48,847 nt of DNA from Acetobacteraceae bacterium. GTDB lineage: Bacteria; Pseudomonadota; Alphaproteobacteria; Acetobacterales; Acetobacteraceae. Under the pieces are notes generated by a model. It was not told the origin of the DNA. It worked only from the letters and a program-made list of their open reading frames with translations, and did not search any database. The stretch spans positions 1-48,847 of the forward strand of contig JALHQB010000038.1 in the NCBI GenBank assembly GCA_022842185.1, written 5' to 3'. Positions 1 to 8,562 of this stretch are shown here, piece by piece; position 1 is the first letter of the stretch, and the number at the start of each line of letters is the position of its first letter. Position numbers and translations under genes: made by a program.

Positions 1-541
1 CCCCGCTTTCGGCGCGGGCCCGGCGGGCGGCCTCGCGCGCCGCCGCCACCGCCGCCTCGACCGCGGCATCACGCTGGGCGGTGCGCGATTCCAGCGAGGC
101 GAGCACGGCCTGCGCCCGCGCAAGATCGCGCTGCAAGCGGGCGCGCAACGCCGCCATGCGGGTCTCGGCCGATTGGCGCGGCACGCGATTGGCCGCCAGT
201 TCGGCCCGGATGGTCCGCGCTTCGATCCAGCGGCAATACAACAGCGCATCGAAGGCGATCTGCACCGCATCGATGTCGGCATTCTCCTGCCGCAGCGTGG
301 CTTCCAGCCCGGCGCCGGGGGCGGCGGCAGCGCGGCTGAAATCGGTGGCCACCGTGCCGCGCGGCATCTGCCCTGGATCGGTCCAGCGCCCGCCGCCGCC
401 CATCAGCGCGTCGCCGGACCCGTTGAAGCTGCTGACCTGGTTGCGGCATCCCTCACCGGCATCGCCGCCGGCCGGAACCGCGCAGGCGCCAAGAAAGGCG
501 GCCAGCGCTGCCCCTGACAGAACGATCGGGCGCAGCGTCAC
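1..541 (-). CDS. Putative lipoprotein, 3' end outside the window
   Basis: About 180 residues are visible; the frame is open to the left edge, so the C-terminus is missing. It starts at a GTG that overlaps the stop of the Dps-type gene (GTGA, 4 bp), which implies translational coupling. The N-terminus is a short hydrophobic segment followed by a lipobox-like FLGAC, so the mature protein probably starts at Cys20 with a lipid anchor. The middle is Gly/Asp-rich (MGGGGRWTDPGQ). The last ~80 visible residues are Ala/Arg/Glu-rich and heptad-like (TRMAALRARLQRDLARAQ), a likely coiled coil. I do not recognise the family. The function is unknown; coupling to a Dps-type protein hints at an envelope or stress role, which is inference only. 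Confidence 0.7.
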   Translation of the reverse strand, partial: MTLRPIVLSGAALAAFLGACAVPAGGDAGEGCRNQVSSFNGSGDALMGGGGRWTDPGQMPRGTVATDFSRAAAAPGAGLEATLRQENADIDAVQIAFDALLYCRWIEARTIRAELAANRVPRQSAETRMAALRARLQRDLARAQAVLASLESRTAQRDAAVEAAVAAAREAARRARAESG

Positions 542-1035
542 CCGAGATGCGCTTCCAGCATCCACAACGCCTTGTCGAGCATGCGCGACACTTCCGTGAG
601 CAGGTCCGCCGTATCGGCGTCCCCGGCCTCATCGGTGGCGTCGATGCCCTCGCGGACGGATTTGGCCAGCGCGGCGTAGCGCGCGGTCAGGGCCTTCACA
701 TGATCAAGGCCGTCGCGCAGATCGGCCGGATAGGCCTCCAGGCGCGTCTTCTCGCCCACCAGCTGCGTCGTGCCGTCGGGCGTGCCGCCCAGCTGGATGA
801 CGCGCTCGGCGACATCGTCCGTGGCGACGCCGAGCTGGTTGTAGAAGGTCTCGAACAGGGCGTGCAGGCCGGCGAATTGCGGTCCGCGGACGGTCCAGTG
901 GGCCATCCGCACGCTGTTGGTCAGGTCCATCGCATCGGACAGCGTGGCGTTGAGCGCACCGACCGACACCTCGCGCACATTCGCGCCGAGGTCATTGCGG
1001 GTGGCGTGAAGCTTGGCAGCCTTGGATTTCGCCAT
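538..1035 (-). CDS. dps: Dps/ferritin-like DNA-binding stress protein
   Basis: This 165-residue protein has the usual Dps length. Dps proteins form 12-mers that oxidise and store iron with hydrogen peroxide and protect DNA. Family marks are a Lys-rich N-terminus (MAKSKAAKLHATRN), the first ferroxidase stretch MAHWTVRGPQFAGLHALFE with its His, and the second stretch DDVAERVIQLGG with the Asp and Glu ligands. The start at MAKSK is chosen because AGGAGA lies 8 nt upstream; an in-frame ATG 30 nt further up (MPNIIQ) is possible. The downstream lipoprotein gene overlaps its stop, so the two are probably co-transcribed. Family assignment is firm; DNA binding is not shown by the sequence. Confidence 0.93.
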   Translation of the reverse strand: MAKSKAAKLHATRNDLGANVREVSVGALNATLSDAMDLTNSVRMAHWTVRGPQFAGLHALFETFYNQLGVATDDVAERVIQLGGTPDGTTQLVGEKTRLEAYPADLRDGLDHVKALTARYAALAKSVREGIDATDEAGDADTADLLTEVSRMLDKALWMLEAHLG

Positions 1036-1088
1036 GGCGGGGCTCTCCTGGATGATGTTCGGCATGGGACGCAAACGTGGCCGGCGGG

Positions 1089-2675
1089 TCAAGGTTGTAC
1101 TGTGAGGTAACGCGCGGCCTCGGGCGGGCCTTCGCCCGCCTGGAAGCCGGCGGCGCGCGCCAGGGCGTGGCGGTCCGCGGGGTCGAGCCGCCCGGCCTCG
1201 CGCAGATGCTCGGTCCAGGATTCCACGGCCCAGAGCTCGATCCAGCGTTCCGGATGGGCGACATCCTCGAGCAGCCGCCAGGCCAGGGCGCCGCACCGCA
1301 GGCGGACACGCCGCGCTTCCTTCATGGCGGCCAGGAAGGCGGGCCGGTCGGCAGGGTCCACCGTATAGCGCACGACTTCCAGCACGCGGCCCGAATGCTC
1401 GTCGAGGATATGCCGCAGCTCCGCGGCGGGGGCATCGGGCAGCGGCATGGCGACGCGGGGCGGTTCCGTGGCCGGAGCGGTGTCGAGCCGCCAGCCGCGC
1501 ACGCCGACCGCCGCGCCGGCGCAGATGGCGGCAGCCAGCAGCAGGGCCGGTTCAAGGCCGAGCGTGTTGCCCGCCCAGCCCCACAGCACCGCACCCGCGG
1601 TCATCGCGCCGAAGAAGCACAGCTGATAGATGCCGATCGCCCGCGCCCGGACCCAGGCGGGGGTGGCGAATTGCGCCGCCGCTTGCAGTGTCGAGGCGGC
1701 AGCGAGCCAGCCGGCGCCGAACAGCAGCATGGCCACGCCCGCCGGCACCCAATGGCTCGACACGCCCAGCAAGGCGAGCGCAGCGGCGGAGACCAGGGAG
1801 AAGGCGGTGACCATCGCCCCGCGGGTGGGCAGCCGCACCCGCAGCGCCGGCAGCGCGAAGCCGGTCGCGACCGCGCCGACGCCCATCAGGCCCAGCATGG
1901 CGCCATAGGCCTCCGGCCCCAGCCCGAGCTTGATGCGCACCACCAGCGGCAGCATGCCCCACACCGCCGAGGTGAAGAAGAAGAACACGCAGGCGCGCAG
2001 GATGGTCGCGCGCATCGCCGGGCTGGCCGAGACGAAACGCAGCCCCGCGCGCATCGCGCCCACGAAATGTTCGGGCGGCATGGTGCTGACCGGTGCCTCC
2101 CGCTTCCAGAACAGCAGCGCGAGCAGCAGCGACAGGAAGCACAGCGCGTTCAACGCGAAAGCCGCCTGCGTGCCCGCCATGGCGATCGCGAAGCCGCCGA
2201 TCGCCGGGCCAACGGCCCGCGACAGGTTGAAGCCGATGCCGTTCAGCGCGATGGCCTGCACCAGATCCTCACGCGGAACCAGTTCCGGCGTGGTGGCGGC
2301 CCAGGCGGGGAAGTTCAGCGCATTGCCCATGCCGATGCAGAAGGTGAAGAACAGCAGGCCCCAGGGGCCGATCATCCCGGCCCAGGTGAGCACCGCGAGC
2401 AGCGTCGCCACCGTGAGCACCCAGGCCTGCGCGCCGATGAGGTAGATGCGGCGGTCGATGATGTCGGCCAGCGCGCCGGCCGGCAGCGCGAGCAGGAAGA
2501 CCGGCAGCATCGACGCCGCCTGCACCAGGGAGACCATCACCGGGGATGGGTCCAGGCTGGTCATCAGCCAGCCCGCGCCGGTGTTCTGGACCCACAATCC
2601 GATATTGGCGGCAAGGTTCGCCCACCAGAGCAGGCGGAAGGCCGAATGGCGAAGGGGCGCGAAGGCTGCGGGCAT
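1089..2675 (-). CDS. MFS transporter with C-terminal ABM-like domain
   Basis: A 528-residue protein. Residues ~1-400 form a 12-helix major facilitator of the MFS_3 (EntS-like exporter) type, with the typical opening AFRLLWWANLAANIG and helix pairs throughout. About 110 residues follow that are not part of the transporter fold (RVLEVVRYTVDPADRPAFLA, later RWIELWAVESWTEHLREAGR), resembling an antibiotic-biosynthesis-monooxygenase or dimeric ferredoxin-like domain in the cytoplasm. The start at MPAAFAPLRH fits the family; a GTG 42 nt upstream (2717) is the alternative, and neither has a strong ribosome site. The substrate cannot be told. It stands alone, divergent from the DUF962 gene. Confidence 0.85.
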   Translation of the reverse strand: MPAAFAPLRHSAFRLLWWANLAANIGLWVQNTGAGWLMTSLDPSPVMVSLVQAASMLPVFLLALPAGALADIIDRRIYLIGAQAWVLTVATLLAVLTWAGMIGPWGLLFFTFCIGMGNALNFPAWAATTPELVPREDLVQAIALNGIGFNLSRAVGPAIGGFAIAMAGTQAAFALNALCFLSLLLALLFWKREAPVSTMPPEHFVGAMRAGLRFVSASPAMRATILRACVFFFFTSAVWGMLPLVVRIKLGLGPEAYGAMLGLMGVGAVATGFALPALRVRLPTRGAMVTAFSLVSAAALALLGVSSHWVPAGVAMLLFGAGWLAAASTLQAAAQFATPAWVRARAIGIYQLCFFGAMTAGAVLWGWAGNTLGLEPALLLAAAICAGAAVGVRGWRLDTAPATEPPRVAMPLPDAPAAELRHILDEHSGRVLEVVRYTVDPADRPAFLAAMKEARRVRLRCGALAWRLLEDVAHPERWIELWAVESWTEHLREAGRLDPADRHALARAAGFQAGEGPPEAARYLTVQP

Positions 2676-2758
2676 CGGCCCAAACTGACAGAAGCCGGCG
2701 CTGACGGGAACGCCCACTGCGCGCTGGCGTGGCCCGCGCCGGCCGGATACCCTGGGCC

Positions 2759-3091
2759 ATGGCTGATCGCATCGCGACTTATGCGGAATTCTGGCCCTTC
2801 TATTTGCGGGAACACGCGAACCCGCGGACGAGGGCGATCCATGCGCTGGGGACGGCGGTGGGCCTGGTGCTGTTGATGACCGGGCTGCTGTTTGGGCCGT
2901 GGTGGCTGATGCTGGTGGCGGTCGTCGCCGGATACGCCTTCGCCTGGGGCAGCCACATGCTGGTCGAACGCAACCGCCCGGCGACCTTCGCCTATCCGGC
3001 GTGGTCGCTGTATTCGGATTTGCGGATGGCCTGGCTGATGGCGACGGGGCGGCTGGGAGCGGAGCTGGAGCGGGCGGGCGTTCGCCGGTAG
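2759..3091 (+). CDS. DUF962 / Mpo1-like membrane protein
   Basis: A 110-residue protein. It matches the short DUF962 family related to yeast Mpo1, a 2-hydroxy fatty acid dioxygenase acting in alpha-oxidation. Visible marks are the N-terminal FWPFYLREHANPRTRAIHAL, two hydrophobic segments (GLVLLMTGLLFGPWW and LMLVAVVAGYAFAWGSH), then the conserved tail RNRPATFAYPAWSLYSDLRM. His residues that could bind iron lie at REHAN, AIHAL and GSHML. The start is the ATG of MADRIAT; the upstream in-frame codons contain no family sequence. It is a single gene between divergent and convergent neighbours. Enzymatic activity for bacterial members is inferred from homology. Confidence 0.85.
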   Translation: MADRIATYAEFWPFYLREHANPRTRAIHALGTAVGLVLLMTGLLFGPWWLMLVAVVAGYAFAWGSHMLVERNRPATFAYPAWSLYSDLRMAWLMATGRLGAELERAGVRR

Positions 3092-3104
3092 GGTGGGGGC
3101 GTGA

Positions 3105-3494
3105 TCAGTCCAGCGTCGTCGCCGGACCGGTCGGCCGCGCGCTGCGGTTCCACACGCCGCGGATCGTCTCGCTGACACCCACCGGGTCGGCGATGCCGCG
3201 CAGCACATGCGTCTCCTCCGACCGGCCTTCCATCGACTTCACCACAACGTCGCCGATCCCCAGCAGCCGGTGGAACAGGCTCTGCTTCACGACCACGTCG
3301 CGGATCCGGAACACCTCGATGTCGTCGCGAACCTTGGTCCAGAAGCCGTGCGTCAGGGTGATGCGTTCATTCGTCAGCCTGATGTGCTGCCGGCCGATGA
3401 AGGGCAGCCCCAGCATCAGCACCGACAGGACGAACCAGACCGGCCCATAGGAACGCCTGGTCTCGCGCGCTTCCAGGATGACGGTTTCGGTCAT
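3105..3494 (-). CDS. Membrane protein with bacterial PH domain (bPH2/YdbS type)
   Basis: A 129-residue protein with one hydrophobic segment (VWFVLSVLMLGLPFIG, residues ~17-32) followed by a compact bacterial PH domain. Typical strand motifs are LTNERITLTHGFWTKVRDDI, RIRDVVVKQSLFHRLLGIGD and VVVKSMEGRSEE, as in DUF304 or YdbS-type proteins. The family is membrane-anchored; its biochemical role is not settled. The start MTETVILEARE is the first Met before the domain and has a weak purine-rich stretch (GGCAGGGA) upstream. It converges on the DUF962 gene with 13 nt between their ends. Confidence 0.8.
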   Translation of the reverse strand: MTETVILEARETRRSYGPVWFVLSVLMLGLPFIGRQHIRLTNERITLTHGFWTKVRDDIEVFRIRDVVVKQSLFHRLLGIGDVVVKSMEGRSEETHVLRGIADPVGVSETIRGVWNRSARPTGPATTLD

Positions 3495-3702
3495 GCGGTG
3501 ATCCCTGCCTCGTCTCCGGCCATTACGGCCTGCGGGTCGGCAGGGCAACGGGGGATGGTTTCGCCTGCGATGCCCAGCCGGGGGGAGGGAATTTCCCGGC
3601 GCTTGAGGTTGATTGAAAGTAAAATCTTTCTTTGCGGGGCCTTCTTGCGGCCCAATACAGAACGTTCTTTCTATCGATCTGCCCAAACGCAGGAAACGCG
3701 CC

Positions 3703-4659
3703 ATGCCGCAGATCTTCGTCATCCATGAGAACGACGCCTGGCTCGAACCGCTGCGGGCTTCCTTCCGCGCCGCCGGCGTGGCGCATGAGGAATGGTTCCT
3801 CGATCGCGGCATCATCGACCTGACCCGGCCGCCGCCCGAAGGCGTGTTCTACAACCGCATGTCCGCGTCCTCCCATACGCGCGGCCACACCTACGCGCCG
3901 GAATATGCCGGGGCGGTCATCGAATGGCTGGTACGGCATGGCCGCACGGTGGTGAATGGCCGCCGCGCCCTGCAGCTCGAAGTCTCCAAAGTCGCGCAGT
4001 ATGAAGCGCTGGCCGCGCACGGCATCCCGACCCCGCCGACCCTCGCCGTGGTGGGGGAAGAACACATCCGCGCCGCCGCCGCGCGCATCGGCTTCCCGCT
4101 GATCCTCAAGCACAATCGTGCCGGCAAGGGGCTAGGCGTGCAGCTTGTGCACTCCGCCGCGGCGGCGGACGAAGCGGTCGCGCGCATCGCCTCCAACGAA
4201 GACCCGCTCGGCGCGCCGCGCGACGGCATCTGGCTGGTGCAGCGCTACGTCGCCGCGCCCGAACCCTTCATCACCCGCGCCGAATTCGTCGGCGGGAAAT
4301 TCCTCTACGCCGTGCGAGTGGACACGTCGGAAGGGTTCGAACTGTGCCCGGCCGATGCCTGCGCGATGCCCGAAGGCGCCGCCTGCCCCGCCGTGGCCCC
4401 GGCCGACAAGTTCCGCATCATCGAGGGCTTCAGCCATCCGCTGATCCCGCGGATGGAGGCATTCCTCAAGGCGCAGGGCATCGGCGTCGGCGCGATCGAA
4501 TTCATCACCGATGCGCAGGGGCAGACCTTCGCCTACGACGTCAACACGAACACCAACTACAACCCGCAGGCTGAGCGCCGCGCCGACGTCTCCGCCACCG
4601 ATGCGGTGGTCCGCCATCTGGTCGCGTTGCTGCCGCACAGGACCGCGGCGGCGGCGTGA
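3703..4659 (+). CDS. ATP-grasp ligase, RimK / glutathione-synthetase type
   Basis: A 318-residue ATP-grasp protein. These enzymes join a carboxylate, activated by ATP as acyl phosphate, to an amine or thiol. The N-terminal ~100 residues form the substrate-binding pre-domain (QIFVIHENDAWLEPL, GVFYNRMSASSHTRG). The ATP-grasp fold follows with the lysine of FPLILKHNRAGKGLGVQ, the adenine-side WLVQRYVAAPEPFITRAEF, and the metal-binding end GAIEFITDAQG...YDVNTNTNYN. AGGAAA precedes the ATG by 7 nt. The homologues I know are described as alpha-L-glutamate-ligase-like, but the substrate is not known. It is monocistronic, with about 200 bp of non-coding sequence behind it. Confidence 0.85.
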   Translation: MPQIFVIHENDAWLEPLRASFRAAGVAHEEWFLDRGIIDLTRPPPEGVFYNRMSASSHTRGHTYAPEYAGAVIEWLVRHGRTVVNGRRALQLEVSKVAQYEALAAHGIPTPPTLAVVGEEHIRAAAARIGFPLILKHNRAGKGLGVQLVHSAAAADEAVARIASNEDPLGAPRDGIWLVQRYVAAPEPFITRAEFVGGKFLYAVRVDTSEGFELCPADACAMPEGAACPAVAPADKFRIIEGFSHPLIPRMEAFLKAQGIGVGAIEFITDAQGQTFAYDVNTNTNYNPQAERRADVSATDAVVRHLVALLPHRTAAAA

Positions 4660-4861
4660 CGGTTTCGTCGCCGAGCCTAGGTCTGATCGAGCATCTGTCA
4701 CGGGCCTGACGGATTCAAGGCGCTGGCGGCAGGCGGGCAGCTTGCCGGAAACGGATACCATCAGCGGGCTGCGGCACCGCCCGGCCCGTGTTATTTCGTA
4801 CCCGGCCGGATGGACCGCCGCCGGGCGGGATCCGCCGCGTCATGACAGATGAGGCCCCACC

Positions 4862-6289
4862 ATGAACAAGCGCAATCTCCTCCGCGCATCGGCCTTGGCC
4901 GGCGCGGCCTTGGCGCTGCCGCGCCTTGCCTCGGCGCAGGCGGACCGGCCCGGCATCATCGGCGCCAAGGACATCGCCGAGGAGGGCTTCCTGTTCGGCC
5001 TTCCGATCGTGATGAACTACGCGGTGATGTACGAATTCGCGATCGATCGCGCGAACTCGCAGTTCAAGGCCCCGTTCAACGAGATCTACAACGAGACGCG
5101 GGTGGCCACATACCAGGACACCGCCGTCGTCACGCCGAACAGCGACACGCCCTATTCATTGTGTTGGTTGGATCTGCGGGCCGAGCCGGTGGTGGTGTCG
5201 ATCCCCGCGGTCGATCGCAGCCGATACCTGTCGGTGCAGATCGTCGATTTCAGCACCTACAATGTCGGCTACATGGGCAGCCGCACCACGGGGCCGGGCG
5301 CCGCCACCGCGCTGATCGTGCCGCCGGGCTGGCAGGGGCAGGCACCGGCCGGCATCACCAAGGTGATCCGCTCGACCACCCGGCTTGCCTTCGCGCTCAT
5401 CCGAACGCAGCTGTTCAATCCCGATGACATGCCCAACGTCACCGCCATCCAGCGCGGTTTCAAGGTGCAGCCACTCTCGGCCTTCCTCAATCGCCCGGCG
5501 CCGCCGGCGGCGCCGTCGATCACCTGGCCGCGCGCGGACAAGGAATTGGTGAAGAAGCATTTCTTCTCCTATCTCGACTTCGCGCTGCGCTTCATCCCGC
5601 CGCAGCCGAACGAGGCGGATATCCGCGCCAAGCTTGCGCGCATCGGCGTGGGCGCCGCCCCTGGGATGACAGCAGGTGGATCGTCTCTGTTCGACCGGCT
5701 GGAGGTCGATCTGGGCCTGTGGGAAGGCAACCGGAAGGTCCAGGCGGCGGTCGCCGGGCTGGGCGTGGGGATGAACGGGTGGCGCGTCACCGCGATCGAC
5801 GGCAGCGTCCAGGGGTATGACGGCAATTGGATGCAGCGCGCCGCGATCGCCCAGGCGGGCATCTATGCCAATGACAGTGACGAGGCGACCTACCCCATCA
5901 CGCGTCACGACGTGAACGGCCAAGTGATCGATTGCAGCAAGGGCAACTACACGATCACCTTCCCGGCCGGGCAATTGCCGCCGGTCAACGCGTTCTGGTC
6001 GGTCACCATGTATGATGGCCACTCGCAACTGCTGATCCAGAACCCGATCAACCGCTACCTGATCAACGCACCAATGCTGCCGAACCTGAAGCGCAATGCG
6101 GACGGGTCAGTGACGCTCTACATCCAACACGCTTCCCCGGGTGCGGAGAAGGAAAGCAATTGGCTGCCTGCGCCCAACGGCACGGCCTATCTGGTCATGC
6201 GGCTGTACTGGCCGAAGACGGAAGCGCCATCGATCCTGCCGATCGGCCAAGGCGCGTGGAAGCCGCCGGGGATCTCCCCGGCGGCCTGA
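4862..6289 (+). CDS. Secreted DUF1254/DUF1214 protein
   Basis: A 475-residue protein with a signal peptide (MNKRNLLRASALAGAALALP, cleavage near ASAQA), so it is periplasmic or exported. The N-terminal half matches DUF1254 (LPIVMNYAVMYEFAIDR, VVTPNSDTPYSLCWLDLRAE, RSRYLSVQIVDFSTYN). The C-terminal half matches DUF1214 (YPITRHDVNGQ, ITFPAGQLPPVNAFWSVTMY, NRYLINAPMLPNLKRNADGS, NWLPAPNGTAYLVMRLYWP). Length is normal for the two-domain family, whose function is undefined. The start follows a weak GATGAGG. It is transcribed alone and converges on the stress-protein gene. Confidence 0.88.
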   Translation: MNKRNLLRASALAGAALALPRLASAQADRPGIIGAKDIAEEGFLFGLPIVMNYAVMYEFAIDRANSQFKAPFNEIYNETRVATYQDTAVVTPNSDTPYSLCWLDLRAEPVVVSIPAVDRSRYLSVQIVDFSTYNVGYMGSRTTGPGAATALIVPPGWQGQAPAGITKVIRSTTRLAFALIRTQLFNPDDMPNVTAIQRGFKVQPLSAFLNRPAPPAAPSITWPRADKELVKKHFFSYLDFALRFIPPQPNEADIRAKLARIGVGAAPGMTAGGSSLFDRLEVDLGLWEGNRKVQAAVAGLGVGMNGWRVTAIDGSVQGYDGNWMQRAAIAQAGIYANDSDEATYPITRHDVNGQVIDCSKGNYTITFPAGQLPPVNAFWSVTMYDGHSQLLIQNPINRYLINAPMLPNLKRNADGSVTLYIQHASPGAEKESNWLPAPNGTAYLVMRLYWPKTEAPSILPIGQGAWKPPGISPAA

Positions 6290-6305
6290 GCTTCCACTGC
6301 CGGAA

Positions 6306-6330
6306 GGGGCGCGGCTGTTGAAGCCGCCCC
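6306..6330. terminator. Hairpin between convergent genes
   Basis: GGGGCGCGGCT pairs with AGCCGCCCC around a short loop, with a two-base bulge on the left arm. It lies between the stop of the DUF1254 gene and the stop of the opposing stress gene, where a bidirectional terminator is expected. There is no clear T tract, so Rho-independent action is uncertain. Confidence 0.4.
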
Positions 6331-6335
6331 GATCC

Positions 6336-7010
6336 TCACGCCCGCGGCGGACGCTCGTTCTCAGGGCGGGCGCCGCTGATATTCGTGCCCGCAACATCAT
6401 CCACGGCGCGGCTTGCCATGGTGCCCGGCGGATTGCCCGGCGTGCCATCCGGACCCGCGCGCAGATGCGGGGATTCGTTTTCGACGTAGCCCTGCCAGCC
6501 GGAGGAACGATAGTCGGCCTCCCGCGTGGTCACGTTGACCGGCGAATGCGCCATCAGGATATCCGCCGCCCGGCCCATGCGCGACGAGTCCGTACGGACG
6601 GTCACGATGGTACCGCCACGCCGCACGCCTTCGGCATAGACCTCGGCTTCACGGGCCTCCACGCCGGATCCGGTCAGGGACCCCAGCAGGCCACCCGCGG
6701 CGGCGCCGGTTCCGGCACCAACCAACGTGGCGACGAGCCACCCGGCCGCCACGATCGGCCCGACGCCGGGGATCGCCAGCGCGCCGATGCCCGCGAGCAA
6801 ACCGGCACCGCCGCCGACAACCGAGCCGACGGAAGCGCCAACCGCGGCGCCGGTCTCGGGTTCGGCACGATCGACCACGTCGCGGTCGCTCGCGTTCTGC
6901 CCGAGAATGCTCACCTCATCCTGCGTGAAGCCGGCCGCTTCAAGATCGCTGACGGCGGCCGAGGCCGTCGCGTAGCTGTCAAACAGCCAGGTCTTTGTTT
7001 GGTTCGCCAT
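6336..7010 (-). CDS. General stress protein with glycine-zipper core
   Basis: A 224-residue protein. Residues 1-60 resemble the YflT / GSP17M-type stress domain (WLFDSYATASAAVSDLEAAG, FTQDEVSILGQNA). A long Gly/Ala glycine-zipper region follows (~70-130: VGGGAGLLAGIGALAIPGVG, GAGTGAAAGGLLGSLTG) that could insert in a membrane. A second alpha/beta segment comes next (AEVYAEGVRRGGTIVTVRTD...RAADILMAHSPVNV), then a hydrophilic Pro/Gly-rich tail. The ATG is preceded by AAAGGAATGAGAC. It is the last of three similarly oriented stress-type genes with separate gaps, so each may have its own promoter. Molecular function is unknown. Confidence 0.8.
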   Translation of the reverse strand: MANQTKTWLFDSYATASAAVSDLEAAGFTQDEVSILGQNASDRDVVDRAEPETGAAVGASVGSVVGGGAGLLAGIGALAIPGVGPIVAAGWLVATLVGAGTGAAAGGLLGSLTGSGVEAREAEVYAEGVRRGGTIVTVRTDSSRMGRAADILMAHSPVNVTTREADYRSSGWQGYVENESPHLRAGPDGTPGNPPGTMASRAVDDVAGTNISGARPENERPPRA

Positions 7011-7076
7011 GTCTCATTCCTTTTCTCGTGCTGCCCGGCCGCGCGAAGGCGCTGACCCGGCTCGATGATGTGCGGC

Positions 7077-7598
7077 TTATCGTGTCGCGGGCGGCGGGGT
7101 GGTGCCGGTGCGCGGCGGGGTCGCCGGCGGGGACATCCCATCGCCTCTCGGCGCGGTTGCCGGTGCGGGTGTCGGCGCGCCATCGGTCCGCGTGGGGGAC
7201 GGGGCCGTCAGGGACGCGACACCGGGGCCGGCGGCGATCCTGCCACGGAAGTCCATGGCCACATCGACCGTGGCGCCGCCACGCATGCCGCGACCGCGCC
7301 AGAATCCGGCCTCATCCTTCGCCAGATTCTGGACATTGGTGATGCCGGCATCCTCGAAGCGGCTGCGCGCCTGGCCTTCGGTGAAGCTGTTGGCGCCCTG
7401 CTCCAATTCCGACGCAGCCACCACTTGCGAGCGGTCGGCGTCGGGTGCCGCGGTGGTGCGCGGCGGCGTGGCTGACGGCGCAGGCGTCGTCGCCGGCGGA
7501 GGCATGGTCGACGGAGACGTCGGCTGCGTCTGCGCGAATGCCAAGCTTCCGAAGCAGGCCGTTCCGGCCAGCAGTGTCGCGGTGATGATGGATTTCAT
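7077..7598 (-). CDS. Periplasmic PepSY-like protein with Pro/Thr/Ala-rich flanks
   Basis: A 173-residue protein with a clear signal peptide (MKSIITATLLAGTACFGSLA, cleavage after AFA). The mature N-terminus is low-complexity Pro/Thr/Ala/Ser (PSTMPPPATTPAPSATPP). It is followed by one folded PepSY-like module (EGQARSRFEDAGITNVQNLA, then FWRGRGMRGGATVDVAMDF), and the tail is again Pro/Thr-rich. The start was placed at MKSII because the upstream in-frame residues (RLGVRSLHPKAGTDT) do not look secretory. PepSY-type modules often act as inhibitors or sensors in the envelope; no partner is visible. The cohort with its stress-type neighbours is inference. Confidence 0.75.
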   Translation of the reverse strand: MKSIITATLLAGTACFGSLAFAQTQPTSPSTMPPPATTPAPSATPPRTTAAPDADRSQVVAASELEQGANSFTEGQARSRFEDAGITNVQNLAKDEAGFWRGRGMRGGATVDVAMDFRGRIAAGPGVASLTAPSPTRTDGAPTPAPATAPRGDGMSPPATPPRTGTTPPPATR

Positions 7599-7667
7599 GG
7601 TGTCTGTCCCGGCTTTGGGGTGAAGGGATCGCACGCCAAGGCGCACGATCAGGGTCCGATGCGGGAT

Positions 7668-7895
7668 TCAGCGATCCGTCATGCGGGCTGCTTCGTCACC
7701 GGAGACGCCGAGTACGACCCGATCATTCTCGACGGAGGCAACGCAGCTCATCGGCAAATAGTGGTGCTGCCCATCGGGGCTGTCGCTGCGCGTCAACTTG
7801 ATGCGGTCACCTTCAAGGTGATCCACCTTGCCGATCGTCGTGCCGTCATTCGCGACGACGTTCATGTGCTCGCGGATGTTGTTGCTGGCGTGCAT
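7668..7895 (-). CDS. DUF2171 domain protein
   Basis: A 75-residue protein consisting of one DUF2171 domain. The usual elements are IREHMNVVANDGTTIGKVDH, a basic-acidic LEGDRIKLTRSD, HHYLPMSCVASVENDRVVL and a short acidic tail. These proteins resemble a PRC-barrel-like small beta fold; their function is not known. The start at MHASNN is chosen over the ATG six bases upstream because GGAGG is 7 nt from the former and abuts the latter. It is the first of three minus-strand stress or envelope genes and lies beside a 667-base gap. Confidence 0.82.
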   Translation of the reverse strand: MHASNNIREHMNVVANDGTTIGKVDHLEGDRIKLTRSDSPDGQHHYLPMSCVASVENDRVVLGVSGDEAARMTDR

Positions 7896-8562
7896 GATCA
7901 TTCCTCCAGTGTTGGGAAACACGTTGGCTCTCTCAGGTGTCGATCCGCTGTCTCGTGGCGTCGAAACCGCCGCAGGTCTCCGCCGGTATTTGCGGTCCTT
8001 CGAGTACGCATCTCGATCGAGTGGTGAACGCCAACCCGCAGCGGAGGTTGCCCCGCGAGCCGGAAAGCGACCCGTCGCCTGCGCCCGCGGCAAGCACATC
8101 TTGGTGAGTGACGAGCGCGAGAAACACCACTCCCCGCGCGGCGGCCAACGCCGGTCATGCCCGGCATGCGCCCGCGCGCGCATCGGCGTCCTGTCGAGGC
8201 GACAACGCTGGTCGCGTTCAGCGATGCGCCATCGCTCCCACCGTGCGGCCTTGCCCGGTCATGCACCTGGATCAATGCAGTCCGCGCCTGCACGAAACCA
8301 ATCCGGCTAGCGCGCCTTGCGGGAGCCATTCTATGGTAATCATCGAATGTGGTGGCGATACCCGGCGGTGGCAGTGGTACGCCTGCGGTACGAACGGCAG
8401 CAGGGGACACGATGTTCTGCAGGCGCAGGGTTGCGAAACGACCGGATGGGCCGGCCTGCGCGAAAGCAAGCCACGGCCGCGGCACACCTCTGTTGTTCGC
8501 GTTGAAGACCCCGGCCCACCGCGACTTCGAGATTTGTACACAACCGCATTATTCGAGAGCCC
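7896..8562. other. 667-base intergenic stretch, no gene seen
   Basis: This stretch separates the DUF2171 gene (leftward) from the histidine kinase (rightward), so it should hold promoters for both. Open frames in it are Arg/His/Cys-rich shadows without family sequence or ribosome sites. I searched by eye for the EcfG-type pair (GGAAC and GTT spaced 16-17) facing either gene and found none. No strong hairpin was seen. The sequence is somewhat less GC-rich than its neighbours. Confidence 0.6.

Noticed and set aside
1077..2876. Long open frame antisense to the MFS gene
   Set aside because: The translation is Arg/Gln/His-rich with no family sequence; it is the reverse complement of a well-recognised transporter in very GC-rich DNA.
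7896..8562. Possible missing response regulator or anti-sigma gene next to the kinase
   Set aside because: No frame in the stretch shows receiver or sigma-like sequence.
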